Shown: positions 45,577-57,330 of the stretch, one piece after another | Position numbering within the stretch: position 1 is the first letter of the stretch | Layout of the letters: each line of letters begins with the position of its first letter | DNA from: Sorghum bicolor | Lineage: Eukaryota > Streptophyta > Magnoliopsida > Poales > Poaceae | Length of the DNA: 64,000 bases | Direction of reading: 5' to 3' | NCBI RefSeq assembly: GCF_000003195.3 | Contig: NC_012878.2 | Span: 39,432,751-39,496,750 of the forward strand | Translations under genes and position numbers: made by a program | Notes under the pieces: generated by a model | What the model was told of the DNA's origin: nothing | The model's database searches: none | Seen by the model: only the letters and a program-made list of their open reading frames with translations

Positions 45577-46407
45577 CCCTGGCCCCTGGAGATGATACCT
45601 CTTCTACAGAATCAAAGTTAGGGTTTCAATTCTTCATCCAAGTAGAGAGGATCCCTCTAGTTCTTCTACTTCTACCTCTAGTTCATCTAGATCTAGTTCT
45701 AGTTCTAGTTCCTCTAGTTCTAGTTCTAGTTAGTTCTAGTTGTAATCTAGAAAATAGGGAGAGAGAAGAGGAGAGCGGAGGAGGAGGAGCCGGATCTGTC
45801 GGATCTTCCTCAACATTGTACTTTTGCAGCATCTGGTTCGTTCTTCATCGTTCTCCAGGTTCTTCAATTCATAACTCCTGAGTTCTTTAATTACTTTTAT
45901 TTACATTCAAGTTATTTATTGGATTCCTGCTTGCATCAAGTGCTCTAATCTTTGAAACATTAGAGTAGTAATTAATAGATTAGACGTGGTGTTTAGTCTT
46001 GCAATTACCTGGAATTGCACCCAATCCTGCGGATTGTTGTGGTAGCCTTAGGGTAGTGACAGCCCTAACGGTCGACGTATTCCACCTCATTCGGATCGGT
46101 GTTTGTAGGACCGTAGTCTGAGCTTCCTAGCCCCCTTCTCATCTCTTTCTGTGGTTAGTGTTCTGATGTCCCGAAATAGATAATCTTGAAGTAATTCTTG
46201 ATTCTTAGATCAACTAGAGAACTCTCAGGAAACTTCCTCTTTTCCCACCAAAAATAATTATATAGTTATCCTTGGGCGATCTTGGATCTTAATTAGTACA
46301 CTCACGTTCTTTGTGGAAAATCGATACTCTGGAATACTCCCGGGTGAAAGCTACATCGGTATCCGTGCGCTTGCGGATTTTTCTGTTTGCGTTTAAAATA
46401 CCCAACA
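45577..46407 (+). repeat. Athila2 5' LTR, truncated
   Basis: It matches the 3' LTR from about 51822 to 52667, ending aaaatacccaaca. The missing first 440 bp include the promoter and U3. The tctagt-rich microsatellite at about 45650-45740 is shorter than in the 3' LTR. Confidence 0.9.
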
Positions 46408-46414
46408 AGCTTTT

Positions 46415-46432
46415 TGGCGCCGTTGCCGGGGA
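46415..46432 (+). other. Athila2 primer binding site
   Basis: The sequence tggcgccgttgccgggga lies seven bases after the LTR. It is identical to the site in Athila1. Confidence 0.85.
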
Positions 46433-46525
46433 ACGGTAGCTGTGCTAGTTTCGAACCAAGTCGTCCGTGTATCCTTTTTCTTTTCCTTTTTTATCACACT
46501 CACCTTATCATTTTCACCATACCAC

Positions 46526-46793
46526 ATGGATTTCACTCTAAGCATTAATGAGCATGGGATTTATTTCATAGACACTTCATTTACTCCATGCTCATATGCA
46601 GCATCTTCACAATCCATTGGTTTTTCCAACATCACCACATTCGAGATCTCCAACCCCCTCATCCTTTATATTTAAAAAAACTTTAAAAGGGTGGTTGTCG
46701 ATGCATATGTCTATATTAAATATTGCAGATCTCATTGAGTTGATCTTGATATAGGTCAGCGTTGGAGGGGAAACCACTTCACTGACATAAATT
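46526..46793 (+). pseudogene. Small ORF at the Athila2 gag position
   Basis: The ATG at 46526 opens MDFTLSINEHGIYFID and runs to a stop near 46673. Similarity of style suggests that it continues in another frame (RVVVDAY, RWRGNHFTD) to about 46793 after an A-run frameshift. It has no known domain. It may be a remnant of gag in a non-autonomous family. Confidence 0.4.
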
Positions 46794-48199
46794 GATGGTT
46801 TTCGAAGGACAAGCTTAGTGTCCTAAAACAAGCACTGATCAGATTGTAACATGAGATTTTAATTATTTGCAACATTACCTTGTGTGTTGAGCATATAAGG
46901 ATAATTGTAAAAATATTCCTTCGGGTATTCTTGTCACTAACCTTTCCAGGATTGGAGCAAGAAGATCGGATGAATGACAAGCACAAGGTATGTCAACCAA
47001 TCATCATGCAACATTGAATTAAATTCATCCAAACTTGAATTTTGCAAAATTCAAGCTTGGGGGAGTACTTTACATAAAAACATCCTTTGCCATGTTGCTA
47101 TGTTGGTTGTCCCTACCTTTGAGACATGCTCAATTTGTTAAATACTAATCACACTACTCCATTTCCACTTGAGTAGATCTCTATAAATGCTCTCATGCTA
47201 CCTTTATTTGCTTTAGTATATGTTTAGGTTTGGAGTAGTTTCATTTATCTCTTAATTAAGCATGGTGCTTAGTTAGGAATGTTGATCTTACTTCCAAGGG
47301 ATTTTAAATTAAGCCTGGTGCTTAGGTTAAAATGCCCTCCTAAATCAAATTAGACATGGTGTCTAGGTTGATCTTTGAGCCAATAGTATGCTGTAGTAGA
47401 TATTGGATATTTTGTTGGACTAACCCCTGCAGGAAAACTTTCAATATCGACCTGGGAAGTCCTGAGATAAACTCACATTGGAGACAAAGAGAGACACACA
47501 TAAAGTTTAACAATTTACACAAGGAAGGCATAGCTCACAAGAGATGATCCATGGAGGGTGCCAAAAACACGATGCACAACCGCTAAGAGAGGAAAGCTTC
47601 CACAAGGTGATACTGTACCATCACACTTCAAGTAAGGTAACATCTTAAGGTACTTGACTATCACTTCTATAAGCTTCTCCTTATTTCTGGTATTCACATG
47701 AGTAAAAGAGACAAACATGTAATATTTACAACTCTAGATTAACCAACCCAGTCGATTCAACATGTTTAGTCCCTCCACCTTTGTGATCCCATACTCCTAA
47801 TCATATAAGGTAAAATGTTGCACACTCAATCTTTGGAAGATATAAACAAAACATATATATAGATAGATTATCTTTCCATAAGGTTGAGCAATCTAATCTG
47901 ACAAATGTTAAATACTACACTCATGATTTTATTATCCATCAACTTTGTCTTGCTCACTATGCTTGAGGTTAGAGAAGAACAAATACACTTTTGGTTCTAT
48001 TGGTGTTTTCCACCAACAGGGCCCATGCACTTGATCTCTGCCTTGTCTCTATGAGTAGGTACACTTTGAGCAAAATATGAAGGAGTTTTACAACTCCCAG
48101 ACTCCACCAAAGTGAAGAACCTAGATCTATGAGCACAAACACGCTGGAGATACTGGACACTCATGCAAACACTGCCCTGAGATGCTTGAGGATGTAACT
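46794..48199 (+). other. Athila2 internal non-coding stretch
   Basis: I see no domain. A purine-tract-like caagcttgggggag occurs at 47052-47065. Open frames are short and on both strands. Confidence 0.5.
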
Positions 48200-48355
48200 A
48201 CTGGAGTAACCCCATTGTGGAAGTAATTACTGACCTTCTGCCAGTTAAGAGAGACAATCTAGGACGCCCCGTCATCCCAATCTCCATCGGCATGGTGGAC
48301 TTCCTAGAAGCACTCTGCGACTTTGGCTCCAGCGTCAACATTATACCTAGGGGAA
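48200..48355 (+). pseudogene. First aspartic-protease-like segment of Athila2
   Basis: The + strand encodes PVKRDNLGRPVIPISIG then EALCDFGSSVNIIP. The second block resembles the Athila protease active site (D-S/T-G-like, here DFGSS). The frame breaks after PRGSHS. Confidence 0.55.
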
Positions 48356-48549
48356 GCCATTCGTGAACACCTCGGGAGCTGTCATCTACGCTAGTGCTGC
48401 CAAGATCAGTTTCTACATCAAGGGGAAGAAGGAGACGTTTTCCTTCAAGAAACAAGACTACACAAATCCCAGAGCAATCCCGACATGAACTAAGGAAGAG
48501 GACCAACAGGAGGAACAAGAACAAGCAAATGTGTACCGAGTCAGCTAAG

Positions 48550-49312
48550 ATGGTCACTGCAGCTCATGGAGGTCAAGATCGTCAACTCAAGTCACCTTTC
48601 TTGATCAAGAAGGACGACCCTGGTGTCCCAAGCATCAAGTGCACAATCAACGGATATTCTTTTCAGAAGACACTCTACGACACCGAATCTAACGTCAACA
48701 TAATGGCCGCAGTCACTTATCAGCTCCTGCATGGAACCATGTCCCTACAACCAACATACATTCAGCTCCAGATGGCAGATCAGACATTCTGAAAGATTGA
48801 AGGTTATTAACATGGGAGAAGACGAGTACGATCCACCCATCATCCTTGGAAGACCGTTCTTTAGCACCATTAAAGCAATCATATACATTTGAACCAGAGA
48901 AGTCCACATGCACTTCCCCTCAGAGAAGGTACGCCACTGTTTTACTGACCCTAACTATATAGTAGAAGACTCTAAGCAGGTCAGGACAAGAAGACGACGA
49001 CGCAACCGCAACCAGAGGAGGCAAATCATCAAGGACGGATGGGTAGACTATGAAGGAGAAGTTGTATGGTCTGAAGACATACAACTTGAACAGAACTGTC
49101 CTGAGGAGACCGTAGCACCGAGTCAGGTGTGGAAAGAGAAGATAGTTATACACGAAGAGGAAGCACCGTCGGAACCACCTACTACGCCATCCAGCGAATC
49201 CCAGAATGACTCAGGAAACAGAGAGTCCCGTTCGGAGGACTTAAAAACACCGAACGCCTTGCCAAGAGGTAAACTTGGTAGTTATCTTTTTTCTTTCAAT
49301 TATTTAAAATAG
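48550..49312 (+). pseudogene. Second aspartic-protease-like segment and basic tail of Athila2
   Basis: The first part has SIKCTINGYSFQKTLYD then TESNVNIMAAVTYQLL, a protease core in which the usual DTG/DTS reads DTE. After a stop at 48790, other frames read DDPPIILGRPF-type and VHMHFPSEKVRHCF sequence, the C-terminal half of such proteases. The last frame (48908-49312) is open, with an arginine-rich stretch (RTRRRRRNRNQRRQ) and an acidic tail. No RT follows. Confidence 0.6.
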
Positions 49313-51384
49313 TTTGCTTAGTTAATCAGGTTCACATCATCTTGAAAAGAAAATAAAAATGTTAAAAAAATAGTAAGCCCCATGTGAGTATTCTCGTGGC
49401 ATAAAACCCATAAGTACATTCAATGTGGTGGCATAAAAATAAAATAAATATATTCCTGTCCTATAAAAATAAAATTATAAAAATAAAATTATGATCCTAC
49501 TAATGAGTAACATTTATTGAGGAGGCTCAACATGATAAAGGTTAGATATTTATGCTAACACTTAACTAGTTCCACAAAGCTTTATTGTTTATTTGAGCGC
49601 CACAGAATTCAAGGATCAAAGAAGACTAGCAGACGATGGACATCCTAATCGCTGTCAGGGTGCTGCCGACATACCTCCACCACCTGCTGGCTACATTAGA
49701 AGAAATTACGTCAAAATCCAGCTTGGGGGAGAGCACCCCCATTTATCCAGCTAAGTATTCTACTCATGTTTATACTTTACTTTAATAATAAAATGATGCA
49801 TAATCATAGAAACCCAAATAAAGATTTTGTGCTTATATATATCTTTGCTTAGTTTGCTAAATAAATAAATAAATAAAGTCTGCTATGAACCATCATGATA
49901 AGCTCTCACATAGAAATGATGAATAGTTGCTCTGCCATGACTAGTTCTCAAAATTGAAATCTCTCTCAAGTTTAGGCCTGACTGTTATTAATTAAGATCT
50001 ACTCTAAACCTGAACTTGTGGGGAGAGTACTTGATCTAAAGTCTAAGTCCTTAACGGATACGATATGGGAAGGTTGAGCTGCTGTCTATCTGTTCCTAGA
50101 GATGCTAGAATACTGGAGAATTTTATCTTTGAAAATATTTAAAATGTTGCATGATGAGTTCCTGTATGATGAAAGTTTAAATTCCTACCACAGCCATATA
50201 TATATGCTTGCTAGACTTTGAGCCACACATTTACTTTTTACTACTTATGAGCATTGAGTGTGGTCAAGCTATGTAGACCCTTAGGAGCCTGTCATGTGGT
50301 TAAATCAAGATTCACTTGCACGTTCACTCATACATGCTGCTTCTACTCCGGAAGTACGCATCCACATATATCCACCCATTTCCATCTCCAGAATCACCTA
50401 AAAATATTCTACTCCTAATCTGGGAGAGAATAGCCAAAAACATTTCTGTTTTCCCCTGTGAAATAAATGCTCAAGTTATCTTGTTACTACCACTTGCTAC
50501 ATTATCTCATGAGATGAGTGCTCTAAACAAAAGAGAAAGAAAAAAAAGAAAGAATACGAGGAAATAAAAAGGGGCAAGTGCCCGGAACCTCGAAGAAAAG
50601 AAAAAGTGAGACGAGAGGTAAAAATGGACAAGTGTCCGACAGTAGAATTCGAGGTACAAGATACCCACCTGAGAGAAAAGAAAAAGAAAATATAGAGCAT
50701 CTCATTCTCCTCAAAAAGTTTCAAAAGAGCAAGAAAGGTATGTATCCCCTCAAAAGAGCATAAGTAGAATTAGACTTTCACCATTATCACCATCATCACC
50801 ACACACCATTCATTCGCCACACATGCACATCTTGATTTGACTTATTGACTTGTTCTTCTGGATCCATGGTTTGACTATGCAATAAATGTTTTGTAAGTAT
50901 GTATTAGCTGTCTCCCACCTATGAGTTCTAGATATCAAAACCTTATTAGAGTAGGGTGAGAGAGAAGGCAATGCCACTATGCCCCATACCAAAAATACTA
51001 CATACTTTGAGAGAAGGCATATACCATTACTGCCTTGGTAAGGATCCAGAAATACCACAAAAGAGAGACTAGAGAGAGTCATACAAGGAATCTCTGAGTT
51101 TTATTTGAAAATATGCAAAAACTCCAGAGCTATAGTTGATCAAGAACATGAGACATGGCGCTTGATTAGACCGTTCTATGTTTTAACTGCTCAAGACACA
51201 AGTGACGGTTGCAAGCCCCATGGTGAAAGGTAAAATGAGTAAGTTTTAAATCTTAACAGCTTACCCTAAACCAGAGATGAGATCTTGTTTAAACGCATGT
51301 GTATCTTTAAGTTAAGAAACCACTGCAAAAACACTTGAGTTCATCTTTGCTCAGGGACGAGCAAAGGTTAAGCTTGGGGCAGCT
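49313..51384 (+). other. Athila2 3' non-coding region with purine-tract copies
   Basis: No gene is seen. ccagcttgggggag lies at 49718-49731 and aagcttggggcag just before the LTR at 51370-51382. Around 50550-50670 the sequence resembles Athila1 61845-61925 (gaggaaataaaaagg, caagtg, aaaatggacaa, cagtagaatt). A taaa/aaat microsatellite lies near 49858-49877. Confidence 0.55.
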
Positions 51385-52667
51385 TGTTGACGGTCCTTAA
51401 TGCTCATATTTAACCATCAATTAATCATAGAAAAGGATCCAAATGCAACCAACACCTAGACTTAGGGTTTTATCTAACAGAATTCTATGAGTTTTGGTGT
51501 TTGTCTATTTCTGCAGGGGGTTATCAGGAAATACGGAAGAAAGGCCCACACGTCGGGTTTACATAGAGATATTAACGTGTCGCACAATTATCTACCACCT
51601 AGAAGAGTCCAGAAGCCACGGGAGCGAACAGGAGACGTAACGGAGCCGGGCACTGGGCGCCCGCCCTCCCTTACTGGGCGCCCGCCCTCCTCCCTGGACC
51701 AATCAGGGTGAAGTTCGGGGATCATGCTCCACCGACCTAATACTTCAAGGAAAACCACACGATCAATGTCGGTTTGATCCGACGGCCCAGATTCATCTGA
51801 AAAGACTATATAAGCAAGGCCCCCTGGCCCCTGGAGATGATACCTCTTCTACAGAATCAAAGTTAGGGTTTCAATTCTTCATCCAAGTAGAGAGGATCCC
51901 TCTAGTTCTTCTAGTTCTACCTCTAGTTCATCTAGATCTAGTTCTAGTTCATCTAGTTCTAGTTCTAATTCCTCTAGTTCTAGTTCTAGTTAGTTCTAGT
52001 TGTAATCTAGAAAATAGGGAGAGAGAAGAGGAGAGCGGAGGAGGAGGAGCCGGATCTGTCGGATCTTCCTCAGCATTGTACTTTTGCAGCATCTGGTTCG
52101 TTCTTCATCGTTCTCCAGGTTCTTCAATTCATAACTCCTGAGTTCTTTAATTACTTTTATTTACATTCAAGTTATTTATTGGATTCCTGCTTGCATCAAG
52201 TGCTCTAATCTTTGAAACATTAGAGTAGTAATTAATAGATTAGACATGGTGTTTAGTCTTGCAATTACCTGGAATTGCACCCAATTCTGCGGATTGTTGT
52301 GGTAGCCTTAGGGTAGTGACAGCCCTAACGGTCGACGTATTCCACCTCATTCGGATCGGTGTTTGTAGGACCGTAGTCTGAGCTTCCTAGCCCCCTTCTC
52401 ATCTCTTTCTGTGGTTAGTGTTCTGATGTCCCGAAATAGATAATCTTGAAGTAATTCTTGATTCTTAGATCAACTAGAGAACTCTCAGGAAACTTCCTCT
52501 TTTCCCACCAAAAATAATTATATAGTTATCCTTGGGCGATCTTGGATCTTAATTAGTACACTCACGTTCTCTGTGGAAAATCGATACTCTAGAATACTCC
52601 CGGGTGAAAGCTACATCGGTATCCGTGCGCTTGCGGATTTTTCTGTTTGCGTTTAAAATACCCAACA
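51385..52667 (+). repeat. Athila2 3' LTR, 1,283 bp, complete
   Basis: It starts tgttgacggtcc and ends aaaatacccaaca. The TATA is tatataa at 51807-51813, with two ctgggcgcccgccct copies about 130-150 bp upstream. A CTAGTT-rich microsatellite lies at about 51900-52000. The flank on the right is Tat2 PMD sequence. Confidence 0.9.
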
Positions 52668-54358
52668 TTGAGCTGTATCCTGATGAAGCAGGGCCAGCAG
52701 ATCTTCCAGCTTTGCTCTGATTTCTACCGATGAGATCCCAATTGCTTGAGAAGATCCCAATTTCGATGGCGAAGGAGAATAGGCTATCGGGAGAATCTTG
52801 TTCCTAAAAAGAAAAAAGAAGATAGGTTATTTGATGATCAAATGTTAGTGAAATAGAGAACAAGAATCAAATAACTTACTTGTTTCGAAGTTATTTCTCG
52901 TCTCTGGCTAGTTGAGACCGATGGTAATATAGGTCGATCGGCTGGAGCTGCCGATGGGATAATGTCAGCTGAAAAAATTAACAGGAATAATTATAAGTTG
53001 GAAAGATAAGTCCATCGGCAATGATTTCATGATAGTACTTTACCTTGAGGGAGTGCAGTGATTGTCTAAATTGAGGAAACTACCAATGATACAATTGAAC
53101 CTACTGGATCGGCAGTCTGCTCAAGTACATCGGCTGATGTCTCTTCTGGATGAGGACCTTCTTGTGGCTGAGGTGGAGATGGTGCTTGCTAAGTCTGAGC
53201 TTCTGGTGAAGAAGTGGACGATTCCACGTGAATCGGCGATACCGGAGGAGGAGAAGAAGGTGGTGCTATCTTCTGGCGTTTTGCTGTGTCTTGGTGCTCT
53301 TGGGGGCCTTCCTCTTAGTTTGACTACACTGGGGGGCATCGACACTTGTTTTGGTACTTCTGGTCTTTGCCGATTTGCCAGTTTGCTAATACAACAGAAG
53401 TTTCATAAGTACAAGTGTGACAGAGTGTTAATGAAATTTTGGTTGAAACAGTAAAAGTTACCGATGGAGCTCCCATAGCGGCCGATGTATCCTGAAAAGA
53501 TGGTGTAAGTATAGAATGAAATCGGCATGAATTAGGGAAATCAAGGGATTCACCTTAAAAGCTGGTGCTAAGGTGGCAGCAGCGACCGATGGAGAAGTCT
53601 TTGCTCGTTCGGTGGTTATCTTCTTAAAACGCATATTTCGGTACATCAGAGCTGCCAGGGTTGGTGCGTTGTTACCGATGAGGGAGATCGGGCTTGATGG
53701 AAGGAGTTCGATCGGCTTTCCGCTCCTGCTGACTGTCGGTGGTGTGTCGTCGACATGTTTAAAAAGAGAAAAGTGAGTTACCGATAGGAGTAAAAGTAAT
53801 GAAAGGATTGGAGTATCAGTTGAAGACTTACAGTGTTCTCGGGGATTTTGTACTTGGGGTCGATCATGCCACGGTATGAGAGGGCCGATCTGCAGAACAG
53901 GTGCTCTTTCCATTCCTCCCACCACTGTTTGTATGCTTGAGTAATGAAGAGAGCTGGGATCCAAGCCGATAAATCAACGTCTGTATCGGCATTCGGTGGG
54001 AGTTGAGCTATTCTGATCCACTCAAGACCACTGGTTGTCACTTCCCTTGGCTTCACCACATCGGCATAGCAGAGTGCAATCGGTAGCTGTCCAAATGCCA
54101 GTTAATGAGCTAGTGCCGATGGATTGTAGAACTCATAGGTGAGACTAGAGGTTTTCCAGCTGCAAAAGAAGTTCACTGGTATGGCTCTCGGGGTGATAAT
54201 TGCCATCATCGGATCTTGGTCCTTGTTGAGGGCATCATCAAAAGGGTGGAAGGTGAGAGGGAATCTGGTTTCTGGATCCTCATAAGGCATCCATGCCCGC
54301 TGGTCCTTGGCCAGACCTTCATAGAGAGTCTGGAAGAATCGGCTGACCTGGTCCTCAT
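52668..54358 (-). pseudogene. Antisense PMD gene of Tat2, middle part
   Basis: On the - strand, part of exon 2 (54358-53832) is followed by an intron donor GT at 53831-53830, as in Tat1. The matching acceptor AG is mutated (it reads acat before GTCGAC at about 53753). Later exons continue to 52668, with 7046 of Tat1 as the matching point. Conserved blocks include KQWWEEWKEHLFCRSALS and FLIGNNAP-type sequence. Stops and shifts lie near 54100. The PMD 5' half is on the other side of Athila1, off window. Confidence 0.7.
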
Positions 54359-55591
54359 TGTTGACGGTTCTTAAGTATCAATTTTAATTAACAAATAAAC
54401 AAGGGAAAGGACCAATATGCAACCAACACCTAGAATTAGGGTTTGATCTGACAGAATTCCACGAGTTTTGTTGTTTATCTATTTCTGCAGGGGGTTATCA
54501 GGAAATAAGGAAGAAAGACCCACATGTCGGTATTACATAGAGATATCAACGCACCGCACGATTTTCTACCATCTAGAAGACTCCAGAAGCTACGGGAAGA
54601 AGACGGAGGCCGAAAGGGACCAGGCCCAGGGCGCCCGCCCTGGTGACCTGGGCGCCCGCCCCCTGCTGGATCCAGTTCAGGACTCTCTTCGCACAGGATA
54701 TTCCACCGACCTATTGGATCAAGAAAAACATAGTACCACCTCGCCTACCGACCCAAAAACGCATAGAGGAGGAGGACTATATAAGGAGACCTCCTAGCCC
54801 CTGGAGAAGACATGAAGAAATTATCATAGAGATTGAGGGGTGCCCTCGAAGGAAAACCTCTTCTCTAATTAATATTTCTTTTTAGGCTTAGCAACCAATG
54901 TAAGGTAGAAATAGATCTTCTAGTTTCTACTAGATTGAGAGAGATAGAGTGGAGGTGTAGATTGGAGGAAGCTCGGCCTGTCGGTGTCTACTTCAAGCTT
55001 GTACCTGCGGGATCAAGTTCTCCTAACCCGAAGCTTGCTCCTAGGATTCTTCAGTATTTCGACTTCTAAATTCTAGTAAGTTCTTGTTTTATTGTTCTTA
55101 TGGTTTATGAGTTTACTTTAATCTCTTCGCGTAGAGTTTAGAGTAATCATTGCTGGCGTAAACGTGGTGTTTAGGCTGGGGTACTCATAGATATTCCCTG
55201 ACTAGCTGGACCGTGGTAGTAGTGAGGAACGTGACAATTCTGAGTTACCTTTGCAGATCACATCTCGTTAACAGGAAGGATAGGGTTTATAGGTGCGGGT
55301 TGAACATCCTTTGTGGTGTCTAGATTACGTTAGCCTCCCCATTAGAACAGTAGATCATCCTTACCAAGGTTAGAAGGAGACTACAGTTGCAGTCTTCTCT
55401 ATTTATCACTCACATCGAAAGACATTCTTTGTGCCTAAAGGTTAGTAGTAATAGACCGGTTAGTCAGATGCACTCTTTCTCCTAGTGGTAAAAAAATAAA
55501 TACGATACTCTGGATAATTTCCCGGGTGAAGTGCTCACCGATATCCGTGTGCTTGAGGATCAATTCCTTATTACGTTCCCAAATATCAACA
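54359..55591 (+). repeat. Athila1 5' LTR, 1,233 bp
   Basis: It starts tgttgacggttc and ends caaatatcaaca. The TATA is tatataa at 54778-54784. Two gggcgcccgccc copies (54629 and 54650) lie 120-150 bp upstream of the TATA. It is related to the LTRs at 51385 and 30867. Confidence 0.95.
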
Positions 55592-55599
55592 AGCATTTC

Positions 55600-55617
55600 T
55601 GGCGCCGTTGCCGGGGA
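55600..55617 (+). other. Athila1 primer binding site
   Basis: The sequence tggcgccgttgccgggga lies eight bases after the LTR and is identical to the Athila2 site. It is typical of Athila and related elements. Confidence 0.9.
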
Positions 55618-55723
55618 GAAAGACGGTTGCTGAGATAACCTGAGTCTTACTACTAGCTTGTATCTATACTTTTATCTTTTCTTATCTTTTATATTCTTTA
55701 TTTATTTTCTTTACTCTTACCTT

Positions 55724-56797
55724 ATGGAAAACCAAAATTCTAAATCGATCCATGAATCTGCAATCCCTTTAGCAACTGACCTTTTACCATGGGAATCATC
55801 ACAGCCTATCCAAACATCCCAGTATAAGTTAAGTTCTAGGTTGATTGCCATGATTCAAAACCTATCTTTTTCGGGAAAGGAAGACAAAAACCCTTACCTT
55901 CATATTAGAGATTTTGAGCAAACATGTGATTGTCTTCGCAATGAAGGCATTTCTGATAAAACTTTACGTTGGAAGCTTTTTCCTTTTTCTTTAAGGGGAG
56001 AAGCTAGACAATGGTATAGTCAGAAGGTAAGTCAACAACAAGGTGAATGGGGAGTTTTACGAGCTAACTTTTGTCTAGATTTCTATTCCCTTGACCATAT
56101 AGCCGACCTTAGACTCGAAGTCCTATCTTTTAAACAAAAAGATAATGAAACTTTGGGAAAATCCTGGAAACGTTTTTCTGATCTTTTAGAATCTGGTCCA
56201 AACCTTAATCTTGAAGACCCTGTTCTTTTATTCCACTTTTTTCGAGGTCTTCAGAAAAATCACAAACAAATGCTACATACAATGTCTAGAGGTTCTTTCT
56301 TTCGCATCCCTACTGATGAAGCTAGAGTGATCCTAGATAGAATCCTAGAAGCTGAGATGGATAATACCCTTCATGATGAAACCTACGAAGCCGAAGTAGA
56401 CACTCTGCCAAATTCTTCATCTACTTTAGCTATCCCAAGTTCTGAGCCACAAGAGGAAGAAATTCCACCACCGGACTTCATGCAGGATATAGAATCCGAT
56501 CTTTTTGCCGATTTTGGAAACATTTCAAACTACCATTCTATTGACAAACCCCAAAACGGCCAGTTTAGCATTTATTTGCCAAGTGAATATCAATTGAGAG
56601 AGCTTATCTCAGTAATGAGTAGCGAATGGTTGGAGGAATCAGAGCTTTACTCTGATGTGATCCGTTTGGACACACCCTCTATAACTATACGCTGTGCTTA
56701 TAATTCTGATCGATTTAATGCTCTATATAATCCTGTTGTGGGGATCAATATCATGTCCGAATCTTTTGCACTTAACTATTTAAAAATCTTGTCTTAA
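55724..56797 (+). CDS. Athila1 gag with protease start
   Basis: An ORF of 357 residues. I chose the ATG at 55724 (MENQNSKS) because the upstream in-frame ATG at 55658 adds only a phenylalanine/tyrosine-rich stretch from leader sequence. The gag core is clear (LFPFSLRGEARQWYSQ, WKRFSDLLESGPNLNL, FFRGLQKNHKQML). The C-terminal part reaches the protease region with NPVVGINIMSESFAL. It would form the particle. It stops at TAA 56795-56797; the protease continues in another frame, so a shift or decay separates them. Confidence 0.85.
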   Translation: MENQNSKSIHESAIPLATDLLPWESSQPIQTSQYKLSSRLIAMIQNLSFSGKEDKNPYLHIRDFEQTCDCLRNEGISDKTLRWKLFPFSLRGEARQWYSQKVSQQQGEWGVLRANFCLDFYSLDHIADLRLEVLSFKQKDNETLGKSWKRFSDLLESGPNLNLEDPVLLFHFFRGLQKNHKQMLHTMSRGSFFRIPTDEARVILDRILEAEMDNTLHDETYEAEVDTLPNSSSTLAIPSSEPQEEEIPPPDFMQDIESDLFADFGNISNYHSIDKPQNGQFSIYLPSEYQLRELISVMSSEWLEESELYSDVIRLDTPSITIRCAYNSDRFNALYNPVVGINIMSESFALNYLKILS

Positions 56798-57330
56798 CCC
56801 CCACAACGAAGGTCATAAAGGAATCTTCGGGACGATTAGTCCCCAGTCTTGGAATTATTAATGTCCTACCTCTTACGGTAGAAGGCTCCATGGTTCGTTT
56901 GAACTTCTATATCTTTGATACATGGGACTTCGACCTGTTGATAGGACAACCTTTTAGAAGACTCCTTTATGAAGGTCATACTGGAAAGCTACACATTTCT
57001 TTTGGAAAAACTTTTAAATTCCCAATAACAATTTCACACTCCTTAAACAATAAGGCCGAGTCATATCTTTTGTCTGATCCTATGGAGGAGGTAAAGGCTG
57101 CATCTCTTGAGCTTTTAGAAGAATCAGACTTAGAAGATGAAACTCCTTTCTTCACAGAAGAAGAAGACGAACCTTCTGAGCCTGAACCTTTAGATGAGTT
57201 TGCAGAAACACCTAGACCCCCCATAGAGCTTAAAACTTTACCACCCGGTCTTACCTATGCTTTCCTAAACAATAATCTAGAGTTCCCTGTAATCATTAGT
57301 GATAAACTCACTAAGGATCAAACTCTGTGA
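56798..57330 (+). pseudogene. Athila1 protease C-terminal part and acidic linker
   Basis: The frame from about 56800 contains SSGRLVPSLGIINVLP, then FDLLIGQPFRRLL, the second half of the retropepsin fold, then an acidic linker (EEEDEPSEPEPLDEF) leading to RT. It ends at TGA (57328-57330), directly followed by the RT frame in phase. This looks like a single nonsense change. Confidence 0.8.

Larger units (their letters stand above)
45577..52667 (+). mobile_element. Athila2: non-autonomous Athila-like element
   Basis: It has a 5'-truncated 5' LTR, a primer site, about 5 kb of internal sequence without RT, RNase H or integrase, and a complete 3' LTR. Coding traces are a small N-terminal ORF and two aspartic-protease-like segments. 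The LTRs differ by about six substitutions over 830 bp, plus a repeat-length change, so insertion was recent. It must have been mobilised by another element, perhaps of the Athila1 type, which has the same primer site and LTR start. Confidence 0.75.
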
